From assembly GCA_020025175.1 (NCBI GenBank), contig JAHHSM010000041.1:1-13980 (forward strand): DNA of 13,980 bases, written 5' to 3'. Source of the stretch: Oscillospiraceae bacterium (GTDB taxonomy: Bacteria > Bacillota > Clostridia > Oscillospirales > Oscillospiraceae). Of this stretch, positions 6,775-13,945 are shown in pieces (position 1 is the first letter of the stretch; each line of letters starts with the position of its first letter). The position numbers and the translations under genes were made by a program. The notes beneath the pieces are model-generated. The model ran no database searches. It was not told the DNA's origin and worked only from the letters and a program-made list of their open reading frames with translations.

Positions 6775-7548
6775 TCAATCTTTTTTCTTCCGGTCTTCCG
6801 CAATCAGAATCTTCAATGCCTCCACACCAACCTTGATCGGTGCCTCACTGTCAAACACGGCATCCTGATCCAGCCCTGCTTTTTCCCGTTCCTGATTCCA
6901 CAACGCCCCAAAGGTAGAACCACAGCGCAAACCCCGTGCCGCAGCCACCGTAAACAGCGCCGCAGACTCCATCTCGCTGGCGAGTGTGCCAAGACGTTTC
7001 CATGCCTCCCATTTGTATAGAAGTTCCGGTGCAACAGGCATCGTTTCGGGTGCGTGCTGCCCATAGAAAGAATCTTTGCATTGCACAACGCCTGTATGGA
7101 AAGGGCAGTTGAGATGCTTCGCCGCCTGCACTAATGCACAAACCGCATCAAAATCAGGAACTGCCGGAAACTCAATCGGCGCATATTCCCGGCTCGTCCC
7201 TTCCATACGAATCGCACCGGTCGCAATGATCACATCCCCGGCGCGCACTTTTGTCGCAATGCCACCGCAGGTGCCCACACGAATAAAGGTGTGTGCGCCA
7301 ATGGCAGCCAGTTCCTCCATGGCAATGGCAGCCGAGGGACCGCCGATGCCCGTAGAACATACACTCACCTTTTCACCAAGTAGTGTTCCCGTATAAATCG
7401 TATATTCACGATTCTGCGACACCAGCTTTGCATCATCGAACAATGCCGCAATTTTCTCAGATCTTCCGGGATCACCCGGCAAAATGCAATAGGCGCCTAC
7501 ATCGCCCGCTTTACAGCGAATATGAAATTGAACTTCCTGTGGCTGCAT
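6775..7548 (-). CDS. udp: Uridine phosphorylase
   Basis: Pyrimidine salvage enzyme that splits uridine with phosphate into uracil and ribose-1-phosphate. The 257-aa length is close to the 253 of E. coli Udp. Family blocks are GDPGRSEKIA (25-34) for phosphate, CSTGIGGPSAAIAMEEL (64-80), FIRVGTCGGI (88-97) with R90 and T93, and SEMESAALF (191-199) for ribose. The base-binding loop reads CKDSFYGQH, giving K158 and H165 instead of the Gln/Arg pair of the E. coli enzyme. The same 7-residue Lys/His spacing is known from Streptococcus pyogenes uridine phosphorylase. The start has AGGAGGTC 5 nt upstream. It is a single-gene unit with its own promoter and terminator, divergent from rodA. Another pyrimidine nucleoside specificity cannot be excluded. 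Confidence 0.92.
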   Translation of the reverse strand: MQPQEVQFHIRCKAGDVGAYCILPGDPGRSEKIAALFDDAKLVSQNREYTIYTGTLLGEKVSVCSTGIGGPSAAIAMEELAAIGAHTFIRVGTCGGIATKVRAGDVIIATGAIRMEGTSREYAPIEFPAVPDFDAVCALVQAAKHLNCPFHTGVVQCKDSFYGQHAPETMPVAPELLYKWEAWKRLGTLASEMESAALFTVAAARGLRCGSTFGALWNQEREKAGLDQDAVFDSEAPIKVGVEALKILIAEDRKKKD

Positions 7549-7599
7549 GAAAAGACCTCCTTTAATGAGCTGCTCTCATCTGATTTAACATTTGTTTTT

Positions 7600-7628
7600 A
7601 TTATAGCAAAGGAAATGACGGGCAGCAA
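7600..7628 (-). promoter_or_regulatory. Promoter of uridine phosphorylase
   Basis: On the minus strand, TTGCTG (7623-7628) is 17 nt from a perfect TATAAT (7600-7605) preceded by TGC. The leader to the ATG is about 45 nt. It diverges from the rodA promoter, whose -35 begins 23 bp away. Confidence 0.75.
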
Positions 7629-7651
7629 GTCAGTCCCGTCGATTCCCTGCT

Positions 7652-7680
7652 TTGTATTTTGGCAAATCCTATGTTATACT
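7652..7680 (+). promoter_or_regulatory. Promoter of the rodA-pbp operon
   Basis: TTGTAT (7652-7657), a 17-nt spacer and TATACT (7675-7680) with TG at 7672-7673 form an extended -10 promoter. Transcription would begin near 7687, downstream of any longer reading of the rodA frame. This supports the TTG start at 7754. Confidence 0.7.
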
Positions 7681-7753
7681 ATTTAACAATCATTTGATAC
7701 TCCATTGGTATTTTTCGTCATCAGCCAAATCCACATTATGTGAGGAGACTATA

Positions 7754-9832
7754 TTGGATACTGTGATGCAATCTTTTCATGAATTTTTTACCGCCGCAGG
7801 GGCTTTCTTTTCTCAGTTTTCCCTGCCAGCGGTCGATGGCGCGCTGAACGCCTTTGGCACAATCGGCGTACTTTTGCTGCACATTTTTACGGCAGTTTTA
7901 GCCATTTTAATTGTTTTTCGCTGCGGATCTTCTTTGCTGCGAGGAAAAACAGAAGAAGAAAACTGGGGCTTTTTCAGCCTTGCAAACGGCGCAAAATTTT
8001 CCCTGTTCCATTGGGAAAATATTATCGGGCGTGCCGGCTCCTGCGATCTGGTGCTGAATCTTCCCACCATATCCCGCCAGCACGCCGCAGTGCAGAGAGA
8101 TGAAAATGGTCTATGGACCATTTATCCACTCAGCAGTAAAAGCACTGTTTTTGTCAACGGAAAAAAAGTAAAGTACCAGAAAGCAATCAGTACAGGCGAT
8201 AAAGTAACTATCGGCGGTGCTGACCTCTATTTTTATCCCTCCAGCGTTGAGGAACTGCGCCAACAAGCCAAAACCCGAAAGCGCCCCGGCAGAAAAATCA
8301 AGCCCACGCTCACCCTTTCCTATCTGACCATCTTCCAGGGTTTGCTTCTTTTGCAGCTGGTATATACCAAAGAGCCTGAGCATACCGCAGCCCTTGTGGG
8401 ATGTTTTGGCGTGCTCTGCGCAGCTATGTGGGGACTTTATGCACTCTACCGCGTATTCCGCCGCACCGGCTTTGATCTGGAAAGCCTCGCTTTTTTCCTC
8501 TCAACGCTTTGTTTGAGTGTCACAGCATCCTCCACGATTGCAACCCTGCCCAAACAAACACTCACCATTTTAATTGGTATTGCCGGCTTTGTGATTCTCG
8601 GCCTCTTTCTGCGTGATCTTGCCATTGCAAAAAAACTTCGCTGGCCCGTTGCCATTGCCGCCTGCGCACTGCTTGCATTTAACTTATTATTCGGTCAGCA
8701 GCTGTTCGGCGCCCGCAACTGGGTTTCCATCGGCCCTATTTCTTTCCAGCCATCGGAATTTGTCAAAGTTGCTTTTATCCTGGTAGGTGCTGAAACCATG
8801 GACCGTCTGTTCACCCGCCGCAATCTTGTTTTTACGATTCTTTTTTCCCTTTTCTGCGTTGGATGCCTTGCCTTGATGAGCGACTTCGGTACAGCACTGA
8901 TTTTCTTTATCGCCTTTTTGACGATTGCATTTCTGCGCAGCGGCGACCTGCCCTCTATTGCCATGATCTGTGCGGCAGCAGGCGCAGGTGCAGGCGTTAT
9001 TCTGAAATTTAAACCGTATATCGCCAACCGTTTTGCCGCTTGGCAGCATGTTTGGGAATATGCCGACAGCACAGGCTATCAGCAAACGCGTACGATGTCC
9101 GCAGCCGCCAGCGGCGGTCTGTTCGGCAACGGTGCCGATAACGGCTGGCTGAAATATGTGGGCGCATCCAATACCGATCTGGTCTTTGGCATGGTGGCAG
9201 AAGAACTTGGCATGATCATCGCCGTGCTGGCAGTGCTGTCTATTGTGATTTTTTCACTTTTCACCATGAAATCTGCTGCTACCTCTCGTTCCACATTCTA
9301 TACGATCGCTGCTTGTTCTACGTCTACAATGCTGATTTTCCAAACTATTTTAAATGTATTTGGCTCTGTAGACTTACTGCCGTTAACCGGTGTTACCTTC
9401 CCATTTCTGTCTGTCGGCGGCTCCAGTATGATATGCTGTTGGACATTGCTCGCCTTCATCAAAGCCGGAGACAATCGCCAAAACTCCGGACTTTCCGTAC
9501 GTCTGCCCGGTAAAAAAGACGCCCCTGTCCACCCAACCGGGGACCCCATGATGGAATTTGATCCTTCTGTATTTGATTCCATCCCTGTAAAAGATTGCAG
9601 AATTGATATTCCCATTCCCGAAGAACCTTCCTCCATCAGGAAACGTGATCGTGTGGATGAATTTATGTCGGATTTGGCAAATCTTGATTTTATGGGCGAG
9701 GACTGTGGTATTGATGTTCCTCTTCCAGATAATGCAGGGCATAGTTCCTCTATTGACATTCCCATCGATGACACACCACGCCGTTCATCCATTGATATCC
9801 CCATCGGACGCAGAAAAGGAGGCAGAAGATGA
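7754..9832 (+). CDS. rodA: RodA/FtsW-family peptidoglycan polymerase with N-terminal FHA domain
   Basis: SEDS glycosyltransferase that polymerises lipid II at the membrane, here 692 aa instead of about 370-420. Order of parts: one N-terminal membrane helix (33-56); a cytoplasmic FHA domain (about 82-162) with G92-R93, S107, H110 and N135 in place to bind phospho-threonine; a basic linker; then the SEDS core from about 185 to 570 with FGARNW (318-323), FQPSEFVKVA (331-340), SDFGTALIFF (376-385), ASNTDLVFGMVAEELG (471-486, D475) and PLTGVTFPFLSVGGSSM. A tail of about 120 residues holds four I-D-[IV]-P-[IL] repeats. The TTG start is chosen because GAGGAG lies 6 nt upstream and the promoter excludes a longer frame; GTG 7763 and ATG 7766 are too far from it. 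It overlaps the penicillin-binding protein gene by 4 nt (ATGA). RodA versus FtsW or SpoVE is not settled. Confidence 0.93.
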   Translation: MDTVMQSFHEFFTAAGAFFSQFSLPAVDGALNAFGTIGVLLLHIFTAVLAILIVFRCGSSLLRGKTEEENWGFFSLANGAKFSLFHWENIIGRAGSCDLVLNLPTISRQHAAVQRDENGLWTIYPLSSKSTVFVNGKKVKYQKAISTGDKVTIGGADLYFYPSSVEELRQQAKTRKRPGRKIKPTLTLSYLTIFQGLLLLQLVYTKEPEHTAALVGCFGVLCAAMWGLYALYRVFRRTGFDLESLAFFLSTLCLSVTASSTIATLPKQTLTILIGIAGFVILGLFLRDLAIAKKLRWPVAIAACALLAFNLLFGQQLFGARNWVSIGPISFQPSEFVKVAFILVGAETMDRLFTRRNLVFTILFSLFCVGCLALMSDFGTALIFFIAFLTIAFLRSGDLPSIAMICAAAGAGAGVILKFKPYIANRFAAWQHVWEYADSTGYQQTRTMSAAASGGLFGNGADNGWLKYVGASNTDLVFGMVAEELGMIIAVLAVLSIVIFSLFTMKSAATSRSTFYTIAACSTSTMLIFQTILNVFGSVDLLPLTGVTFPFLSVGGSSMICCWTLLAFIKAGDNRQNSGLSVRLPGKKDAPVHPTGDPMMEFDPSVFDSIPVKDCRIDIPIPEEPSSIRKRDRVDEFMSDLANLDFMGEDCGIDVPLPDNAGHSSSIDIPIDDTPRRSSIDIPIGRRKGGRR
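9602..9805 (+). repeat. Four-copy short peptide repeat in the RodA C-terminal tail
   Basis: Within the cytoplasmic tail, the motif [CS]-x-I-D-[IV]-P-[IL] followed mostly by an acidic residue occurs at residues 617-621, 653-657, 667-671 and 680-684 of the 692-aa protein (CRIDIPI, CGIDVPL, SSIDIPI, SSIDIPI). Spacing is irregular, with acidic and basic segments between. The last copy runs into RRKGGRR, whose codons carry the AAAGGAGG site of the next gene. Confidence 0.85.
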
Positions 9833-11187
9833 AACAGGTCAAACGACGCACATGGTTTTGTCTGCTTTTTACCATTTTACTCACAGTCGGTCTTGGTATT
9901 TTTCTCATGCGCTACAGCACTGACGGTGATGAATGGGCTTCCTTTAGAGCCAATAAACACATCTATAACAAAAGCGGCCAGCTCATGAGCGGCACTATTC
10001 TGGACCGAAACGGAAATATCCTGTATAACGCACCGGAAAATACATACAACGATGATAAAACTGTACGCAAATCCACTTTGCATGCAGTCGGTGATCCAAA
10101 TGGCAATATCGCTACCGGTGCAAAAAAAGCATTCAGCGAGCATCTTGGCGGATTTAATCCCATTCTCGGAACGACTGTCAGCGGACACAATCTATATCTC
10201 ACCCTCGATCAGCAGCTGAACGCAGCTGCATACAATGCGCTCAAAGGCAAAAAAGGAACTGTCGGTGTCTACAATTACAAAACCGGTGAAATTTTGTGTA
10301 TGGTCAGTCTCCCTACCTTTGATCCCGCAAATCCACCCACGATTTCTGATGATGACAGCCGCTACGAAGGTGTTTATATCAATCGTTTTCTTTCCGCAGC
10401 CTATACCCCCGGCTCTGTATTTAAGCTTGTGACCACAGCTGCCGCTATCGAGCAGATCGATGATCTGGAAACAAGAACCTTCACCTGTGACGGCAGTGTT
10501 CAGATTGGAAACGCCTCTATCACCTGCCCCCATGCCCACGGTACAATGGATATTCGTTCCGCCCTTTCTAATTCCTGCAATGGTGCCTATGCACAGCTTG
10601 CGGTGGAGCTGGGCAGTGAAACCATGCTGCAATATGCGAAAAAGGCCGGCCTTTTGGACAGTATTTCTGTCAGCGATATTTCTACCGCTAAAGGAAACTA
10701 TGCCATCGCAGCACCAGGCAGTTCCGATTTGGGCTGGTCCGGTGTGGGGCAGTATCAAGATCTGGTCAACCCCTGCACAATGATGACCTATATGGGCACC
10801 ATCGCAAATAGCGGCACGCAGGTACTTCCTCGCCTGATCCACAAAGAAACAACCGCTACAGGTCTTCCCGCCGGGTTCCATTCCGCACAAACAAATTCAG
10901 GTGCCATGAAAACCACTACCTGCAACAAATTAAAAGAAATGATGCGCAATAATGTCGTAGACCACTACGGGCAAAGCCAATTTGGTGACTTGACAGTATG
11001 TGCAAAATCCGGCACAGCAGAAGTCGGCAACGGTCAAAGCCCCCACTCCTGGTTTGTAGGTTTTGTGGATGACGATGCCCATCCTCTTGCCTTTGTTGTC
11101 GTAGCAGAAAACAGCGGCAGCGGCGCATCTGTTGCAGGCAGCATTGCAGCGAAGGTCCTTAACACTGCAAAAGATTTGGGTTATTGA
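9829..11187 (+). CDS. Class B penicillin-binding protein (transpeptidase), PbpA/PBP2-like
   Basis: Membrane-anchored D,D-transpeptidase that crosslinks glycan strands made by its SEDS partner RodA. It has an N-terminal anchor helix (8-27), a short pedestal (40-120, with SGTILDRNGNIL) and a transpeptidase domain (122-450). The three active-site motifs are S196-V-F-K199 (nucleophile serine S196), S249-C-N251 and K393-S-G-T396, the last with Ser instead of the commoner KTG. At 452 aa it is shorter than E. coli PBP2 and has a small pedestal, closer to the PbpA type found beside rodA in Gram-positives. The start overlaps the rodA stop (ATGA), with AAAGGAGG 6 nt upstream, so the pair is made in a fixed ratio. 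It ends at a strong hairpin. Confidence 0.94.
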   Translation: MKQVKRRTWFCLLFTILLTVGLGIFLMRYSTDGDEWASFRANKHIYNKSGQLMSGTILDRNGNILYNAPENTYNDDKTVRKSTLHAVGDPNGNIATGAKKAFSEHLGGFNPILGTTVSGHNLYLTLDQQLNAAAYNALKGKKGTVGVYNYKTGEILCMVSLPTFDPANPPTISDDDSRYEGVYINRFLSAAYTPGSVFKLVTTAAAIEQIDDLETRTFTCDGSVQIGNASITCPHAHGTMDIRSALSNSCNGAYAQLAVELGSETMLQYAKKAGLLDSISVSDISTAKGNYAIAAPGSSDLGWSGVGQYQDLVNPCTMMTYMGTIANSGTQVLPRLIHKETTATGLPAGFHSAQTNSGAMKTTTCNKLKEMMRNNVVDHYGQSQFGDLTVCAKSGTAEVGNGQSPHSWFVGFVDDDAHPLAFVVVAENSGSGASVAGSIAAKVLNTAKDLGY

Positions 11188-11226
11188 TTCTTTCATCATA
11201 AAGTGACACTGTTATTTGCGTTGCTG

Positions 11227-11245
11227 CTCCATCCATTGGATGGGG
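11227..11245. other. Short hairpin ahead of the terminator
   Basis: CCATCC (11229-11234) and GGATGG (11238-11243) pair around a 3-nt loop, extended by one wobble and one C-G pair to 11227-11245. There is no T-run, so it is not a terminator on its own. It may be the base of the 3' untranslated structure of the penicillin-binding protein message. Confidence 0.4.
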
Positions 11246-11252
11246 AAGGCAA

Positions 11253-11291
11253 AAAACGCACGGTAAATGCAATGCATTTACCGTGCGTTTT
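11253..11291. terminator. Bidirectional terminator between the penicillin-binding protein and pyrophosphatase genes
   Basis: A perfect 18-bp stem (11253-11270 with 11274-11291) has a 3-nt loop and A/T runs at its base that supply a T-run on both strands. It sits between the ends of two convergent genes, 2 nt from the pyrophosphatase stop. Confidence 0.93.
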
Positions 11292-11293
11292 CT

Positions 11294-12979
11294 TTAGTTA
11301 TTATTCTGCCACTCACTGATACCCTGGCTCAAATTAGGCACCATTTGCTTCTTTCTGGAAACAACGTCTACAAGCATCACCGAGTTTTCTTCCGGACATA
11401 CATCCGGAAAGCTGCATGCAACAATTTTCTGTGCATGCTTACCTGCAAACAACAAATCTGTTGTTTCGGTCAGAATATTGGTCAGCATATAACAGACCAT
11501 ATCCAATCCTTCCCTTTTCAGCACCTCATCCAAATAGGGAAGCAGCAGCTTCTTGGCACTCTGGATACTGCGATCAGACATAAAGCTGCTCTGACCGATA
11601 CCAAACTGCACATCACCACTGGAAAATGGCTTAAAATCGGTATAGAATACGTCTTTTGCAGTTTTCCCCTCCAAAGAAGCACCTGCCTCAAACATCGCAC
11701 TTGCATACTCATCAATATGGATGCCCGCAATTTCCGCCAGCGTCTCGGCAGTGCTCTGATCAACAGGTGTACACGTGGGAGAACGAAATACCAGTGTATC
11801 CGACAAGATTGCCGAACACATCAAGCCGGCAATTTCACGCGGCGGTATGATACCGTTTTCCTGATAGATCTGATAAACAATCGTAGCAGTGCACCCAACA
11901 GGCTGATTGCGGAAATAGATGGGTGCAGCAGTCTGCAAACCAGTGCCCAGACGATGGTGATCGATAACCTCCAGTACATCTGCCTCGAGCAGGCCATCCA
12001 CAGCCTGACCCACCTCATTATGATCCACCATAATCACTTGCTTTTTACGCAAATCCATCATATTTCGGCGAGAAACCATACCAAAATAACGTCCATCCTG
12101 ATCCAACACCGGGAAATACCGATGACGCACTTTGACCATAACTTTTTGCACATCTTCCACAAGAGCTTTCATGTCAAATGCCAGCAGTGCACCCTTTGTC
12201 ATAAAATAGGATACAGGAGCACTCTGGCTGACGAGCCTTGCAGCAGTGTAAGAATCATGTGGGGTTGTAATCACTGCAATTCCATGCTTCTCTGCCATCT
12301 GGCGAATGTGCTGAGGCACCGCTGTATCAGCCGTAACAATAATGCATCCGACCCCCAGTTGAATTGCCAAAATCTGGGAATCCACACGGTTGCTCAAAAT
12401 CACCGTGTCACCCTTTTCAATAATGCTCGCCATGGCGGTAGCATTACCTGCAGCAACACAGATCTTCCCTTCACAAACACATGCATCAGGCTGCCCTACA
12501 ATCAATTCGCCATCCAATGTTGTCACCATGCTGGCATAAGTTGTTTTTGCCTTTGCCATCATTTTGGTATCCAATGCATCCATATATGCTGTTGCCACGT
12601 CGGTCATGGTAATCAAGCCTTCCAACCGATTATCTTCATCCACGATTGCCAGCGTATTTGCCTCAATATCGCGCATCAAATTCCATGCGTCACGCATGGA
12701 CAAGTCACCTTTGACGCCGGGGAGCTTACGGATACTCAAGTCCTCCACCTGCGGACTTACATCATCACACAACCGCGGTGTCTCCACGCCAAAATAGTCC
12801 AGCACAAATCTTGTTTCATTACTCACTTCGCCGGCACGGCAAGGTATGTAGCACAAATCGGAACTAATTTGATTTTTTAGATACGCATATGCAATCGCCG
12901 AACAAATACTATCGCTATCCGGGTTGCGATGCCCAATGACCAGTACATTATTACGCAGCTGATACTTAGATTCTTCCAT
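11294..12979 (-). CDS. ppaC: Manganese-dependent inorganic pyrophosphatase, family II, with CBS-DRTGG-CBS insert
   Basis: Cytoplasmic enzyme that hydrolyses pyrophosphate to phosphate. The 561-aa protein holds a DHH domain split by a regulatory insert. Metal-ligand candidates are H17, D21, D23 (GHRNPDSDS), D319 (VDHNE), H341 (IDHH) and D394 (LSDT). The C-terminal DHHA2 half ends with the substrate motif SRKKQ (541-545). The insert contains a first CBS domain (about 78-135), a DRTGG-like domain (about 140-245) and a second CBS domain (about 258-313). Clostridial enzymes of this architecture are inhibited by AMP/ADP and activated by diadenosine polyphosphates, so the same control is likely. The start at 12979 is preferred over an ATG at 13000 because GGAG and AGAGGA lie just before it. 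It is a single-gene unit. Confidence 0.95.
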   Translation of the reverse strand: MEESKYQLRNNVLVIGHRNPDSDSICSAIAYAYLKNQISSDLCYIPCRAGEVSNETRFVLDYFGVETPRLCDDVSPQVEDLSIRKLPGVKGDLSMRDAWNLMRDIEANTLAIVDEDNRLEGLITMTDVATAYMDALDTKMMAKAKTTYASMVTTLDGELIVGQPDACVCEGKICVAAGNATAMASIIEKGDTVILSNRVDSQILAIQLGVGCIIVTADTAVPQHIRQMAEKHGIAVITTPHDSYTAARLVSQSAPVSYFMTKGALLAFDMKALVEDVQKVMVKVRHRYFPVLDQDGRYFGMVSRRNMMDLRKKQVIMVDHNEVGQAVDGLLEADVLEVIDHHRLGTGLQTAAPIYFRNQPVGCTATIVYQIYQENGIIPPREIAGLMCSAILSDTLVFRSPTCTPVDQSTAETLAEIAGIHIDEYASAMFEAGASLEGKTAKDVFYTDFKPFSSGDVQFGIGQSSFMSDRSIQSAKKLLLPYLDEVLKREGLDMVCYMLTNILTETTDLLFAGKHAQKIVACSFPDVCPEENSVMLVDVVSRKKQMVPNLSQGISEWQNNN

Positions 12980-13075
12980 AGAACTCCGTTCCTCTTTCAT
13001 CCATCAAAGTAATGCCGTTTTCCGACATACATTCCATCAAAGCGCATATAATCAAGTGCTTCTATATATCTTTAC

Positions 13076-13104
13076 ATTCTACACTTTAAAAATACATTTC
13101 GCAA
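13076..13104 (-). promoter_or_regulatory. Candidate promoter of the pyrophosphatase gene
   Basis: On the minus strand, TTGCGA (13099-13104), a 17-nt spacer and TAGAAT (13076-13081) form a moderate sigma-A match about 100 nt before the start codon. The gap 12980-13158 otherwise shows only small, unconvincing hairpins. I see no clear terminator for the gene upstream of it. Confidence 0.5.
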
Positions 13105-13158
13105 GGATCAGCACTGCATTTTTCGATGCTTTTTCAAGCACTCAAAAATCTATCGTAA

Positions 13159-13842
13159 TCAGTTGCTGCTGGTAGGCAAAAACGGTATGATCGATCCTGC
13201 CAAAACCGGAGCAGGCATCGTTTGCAGCCAAATATGCCCCGGACCGGTGATACGTGTATTAAACACACCCTCGCCACCGAAAAGCATATTCTTTACACCC
13301 CTTACCATCTGAATATCAATAGAGCAGGTTTCATCCATGGCAGCCAGATATCCGGTATCCACAATGACGGACTCGTTGGGTTCCAAATCATATTCAACCA
13401 AACTGCCCGCAATTTCTAAAAATACCATACCTTTTCCGGAGAAACGCTGCATAATGAAACCTTCACCGCCAAAGAAACCGCTGCCGAGTTTCTTTTGGAA
13501 GAAAATGCTCATATCAACCCCGCTCTCCATCGCTAAAAACGCGGACTTCTGCGCAACGATGGAGCGATTCGGCCGAATTTCAACCGGCAGAATCTGACCG
13601 GGAAGATTTGACGCAAAGGAGATGATCCCCTCTCCTCCGCGCGCCGTATAGCTGCAGCGAAACAGAGATTCTCCCGTAAGCGCTCTGCCGAACAGTTTTC
13701 CCAATCCACCGCCGGTATTCGTTTCCATCTCCATATTCGGCGTCATCCATGACATTCCGTCGCTCTGACAATGCATCGTTTCATTCGGCTGCAATTCACA
13801 AACAACCGCCGGGAATGGATTCCCCACAATTTCATACTGCAT
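13159..13842 (-). CDS. AIM24 / TIGR00266 family protein
   Basis: A 227-aa soluble beta-rich protein of the TIGR00266 family, related to the core of mitochondrial AIM24. Function in bacteria is not established. Typical blocks are the N-terminal YEIVGNPFPAVVCELQPNE (3-21), WMTPNMEMETNTGG (32-45), FASNLPGQILP (76-86), the duplicated glycine motif FFGGEGF (123-129) and LFGGEGVF (187-194), VDTGYLAAMD (161-170), and GPGHIWLQTMP (200-210). The two FGGEG copies suggest an internally duplicated beta fold. There is no signal peptide or membrane helix. The start has AAAGGAG about 10 nt upstream. It is transcribed away from a divergent promoter at the right edge, and no obvious terminator separates it from the pyrophosphatase gene. 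Confidence 0.92.
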   Translation of the reverse strand: MQYEIVGNPFPAVVCELQPNETMHCQSDGMSWMTPNMEMETNTGGGLGKLFGRALTGESLFRCSYTARGGEGIISFASNLPGQILPVEIRPNRSIVAQKSAFLAMESGVDMSIFFQKKLGSGFFGGEGFIMQRFSGKGMVFLEIAGSLVEYDLEPNESVIVDTGYLAAMDETCSIDIQMVRGVKNMLFGGEGVFNTRITGPGHIWLQTMPAPVLAGSIIPFLPTSSN

Positions 13843-13877
13843 ATACTGCCCACTCCTTTCAAATCTTTGGAAAAAAT

Positions 13878-13906
13878 TTGCACTTTTATCTAATAACCGC
13901 TATAAT
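13878..13906 (+). promoter_or_regulatory. Promoter for a plus-strand gene beyond the right edge
   Basis: TTGCAC (13878-13883), a 17-nt spacer and a perfect TATAAT (13901-13906) read to the right. A GGGAGGT ribosome site occupies 13974-13980, the last bases of the window. A coding sequence should therefore start within about 10 nt beyond it. Confidence 0.6.
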
Positions 13907-13916
13907 TACTATACTG

Positions 13917-13945
13917 ATTATAAAAGCTAATATCCTATTTGAAAA
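13917..13945 (-). promoter_or_regulatory. Possible promoter of the AIM24-family gene
   Basis: On the minus strand, TTTTCA (13940-13945) is 17 nt from a perfect TATAAT (13917-13922). The -35 is weak. The surrounding sequence is very A+T-rich, so chance matches are likely. Confidence 0.4.

Noticed and set aside
7652..7753. 34-residue N-terminal extension of RodA
   Set aside because: Its first codon coincides with the -35 box of the promoter, and the predicted transcript begins after it. The TTG at 7754 has the only well-placed ribosome site.
11267..12880. A 537-codon open frame on the plus strand, opposite the pyrophosphatase gene
   Set aside because: It is rich in His, Cys, Gln and Ile with no recognisable domain, lacks a ribosome site, begins inside the terminator hairpin, and lies almost wholly antisense to a clearly conserved gene. 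It is a codon-bias shadow.
13001..13042. Repeated CCATCAAAG upstream of the pyrophosphatase gene
   Set aside because: Two 9-base direct copies 33 bp apart, without symmetry or a regulator nearby, may be chance.
13110..13140. Possible terminator hairpin (TGCTT/AAGCA) after the AIM24-family gene
   Set aside because: The stem is only 5 bp, there is a competing GCAT/ATGC pairing, and no T-run follows on the minus strand.
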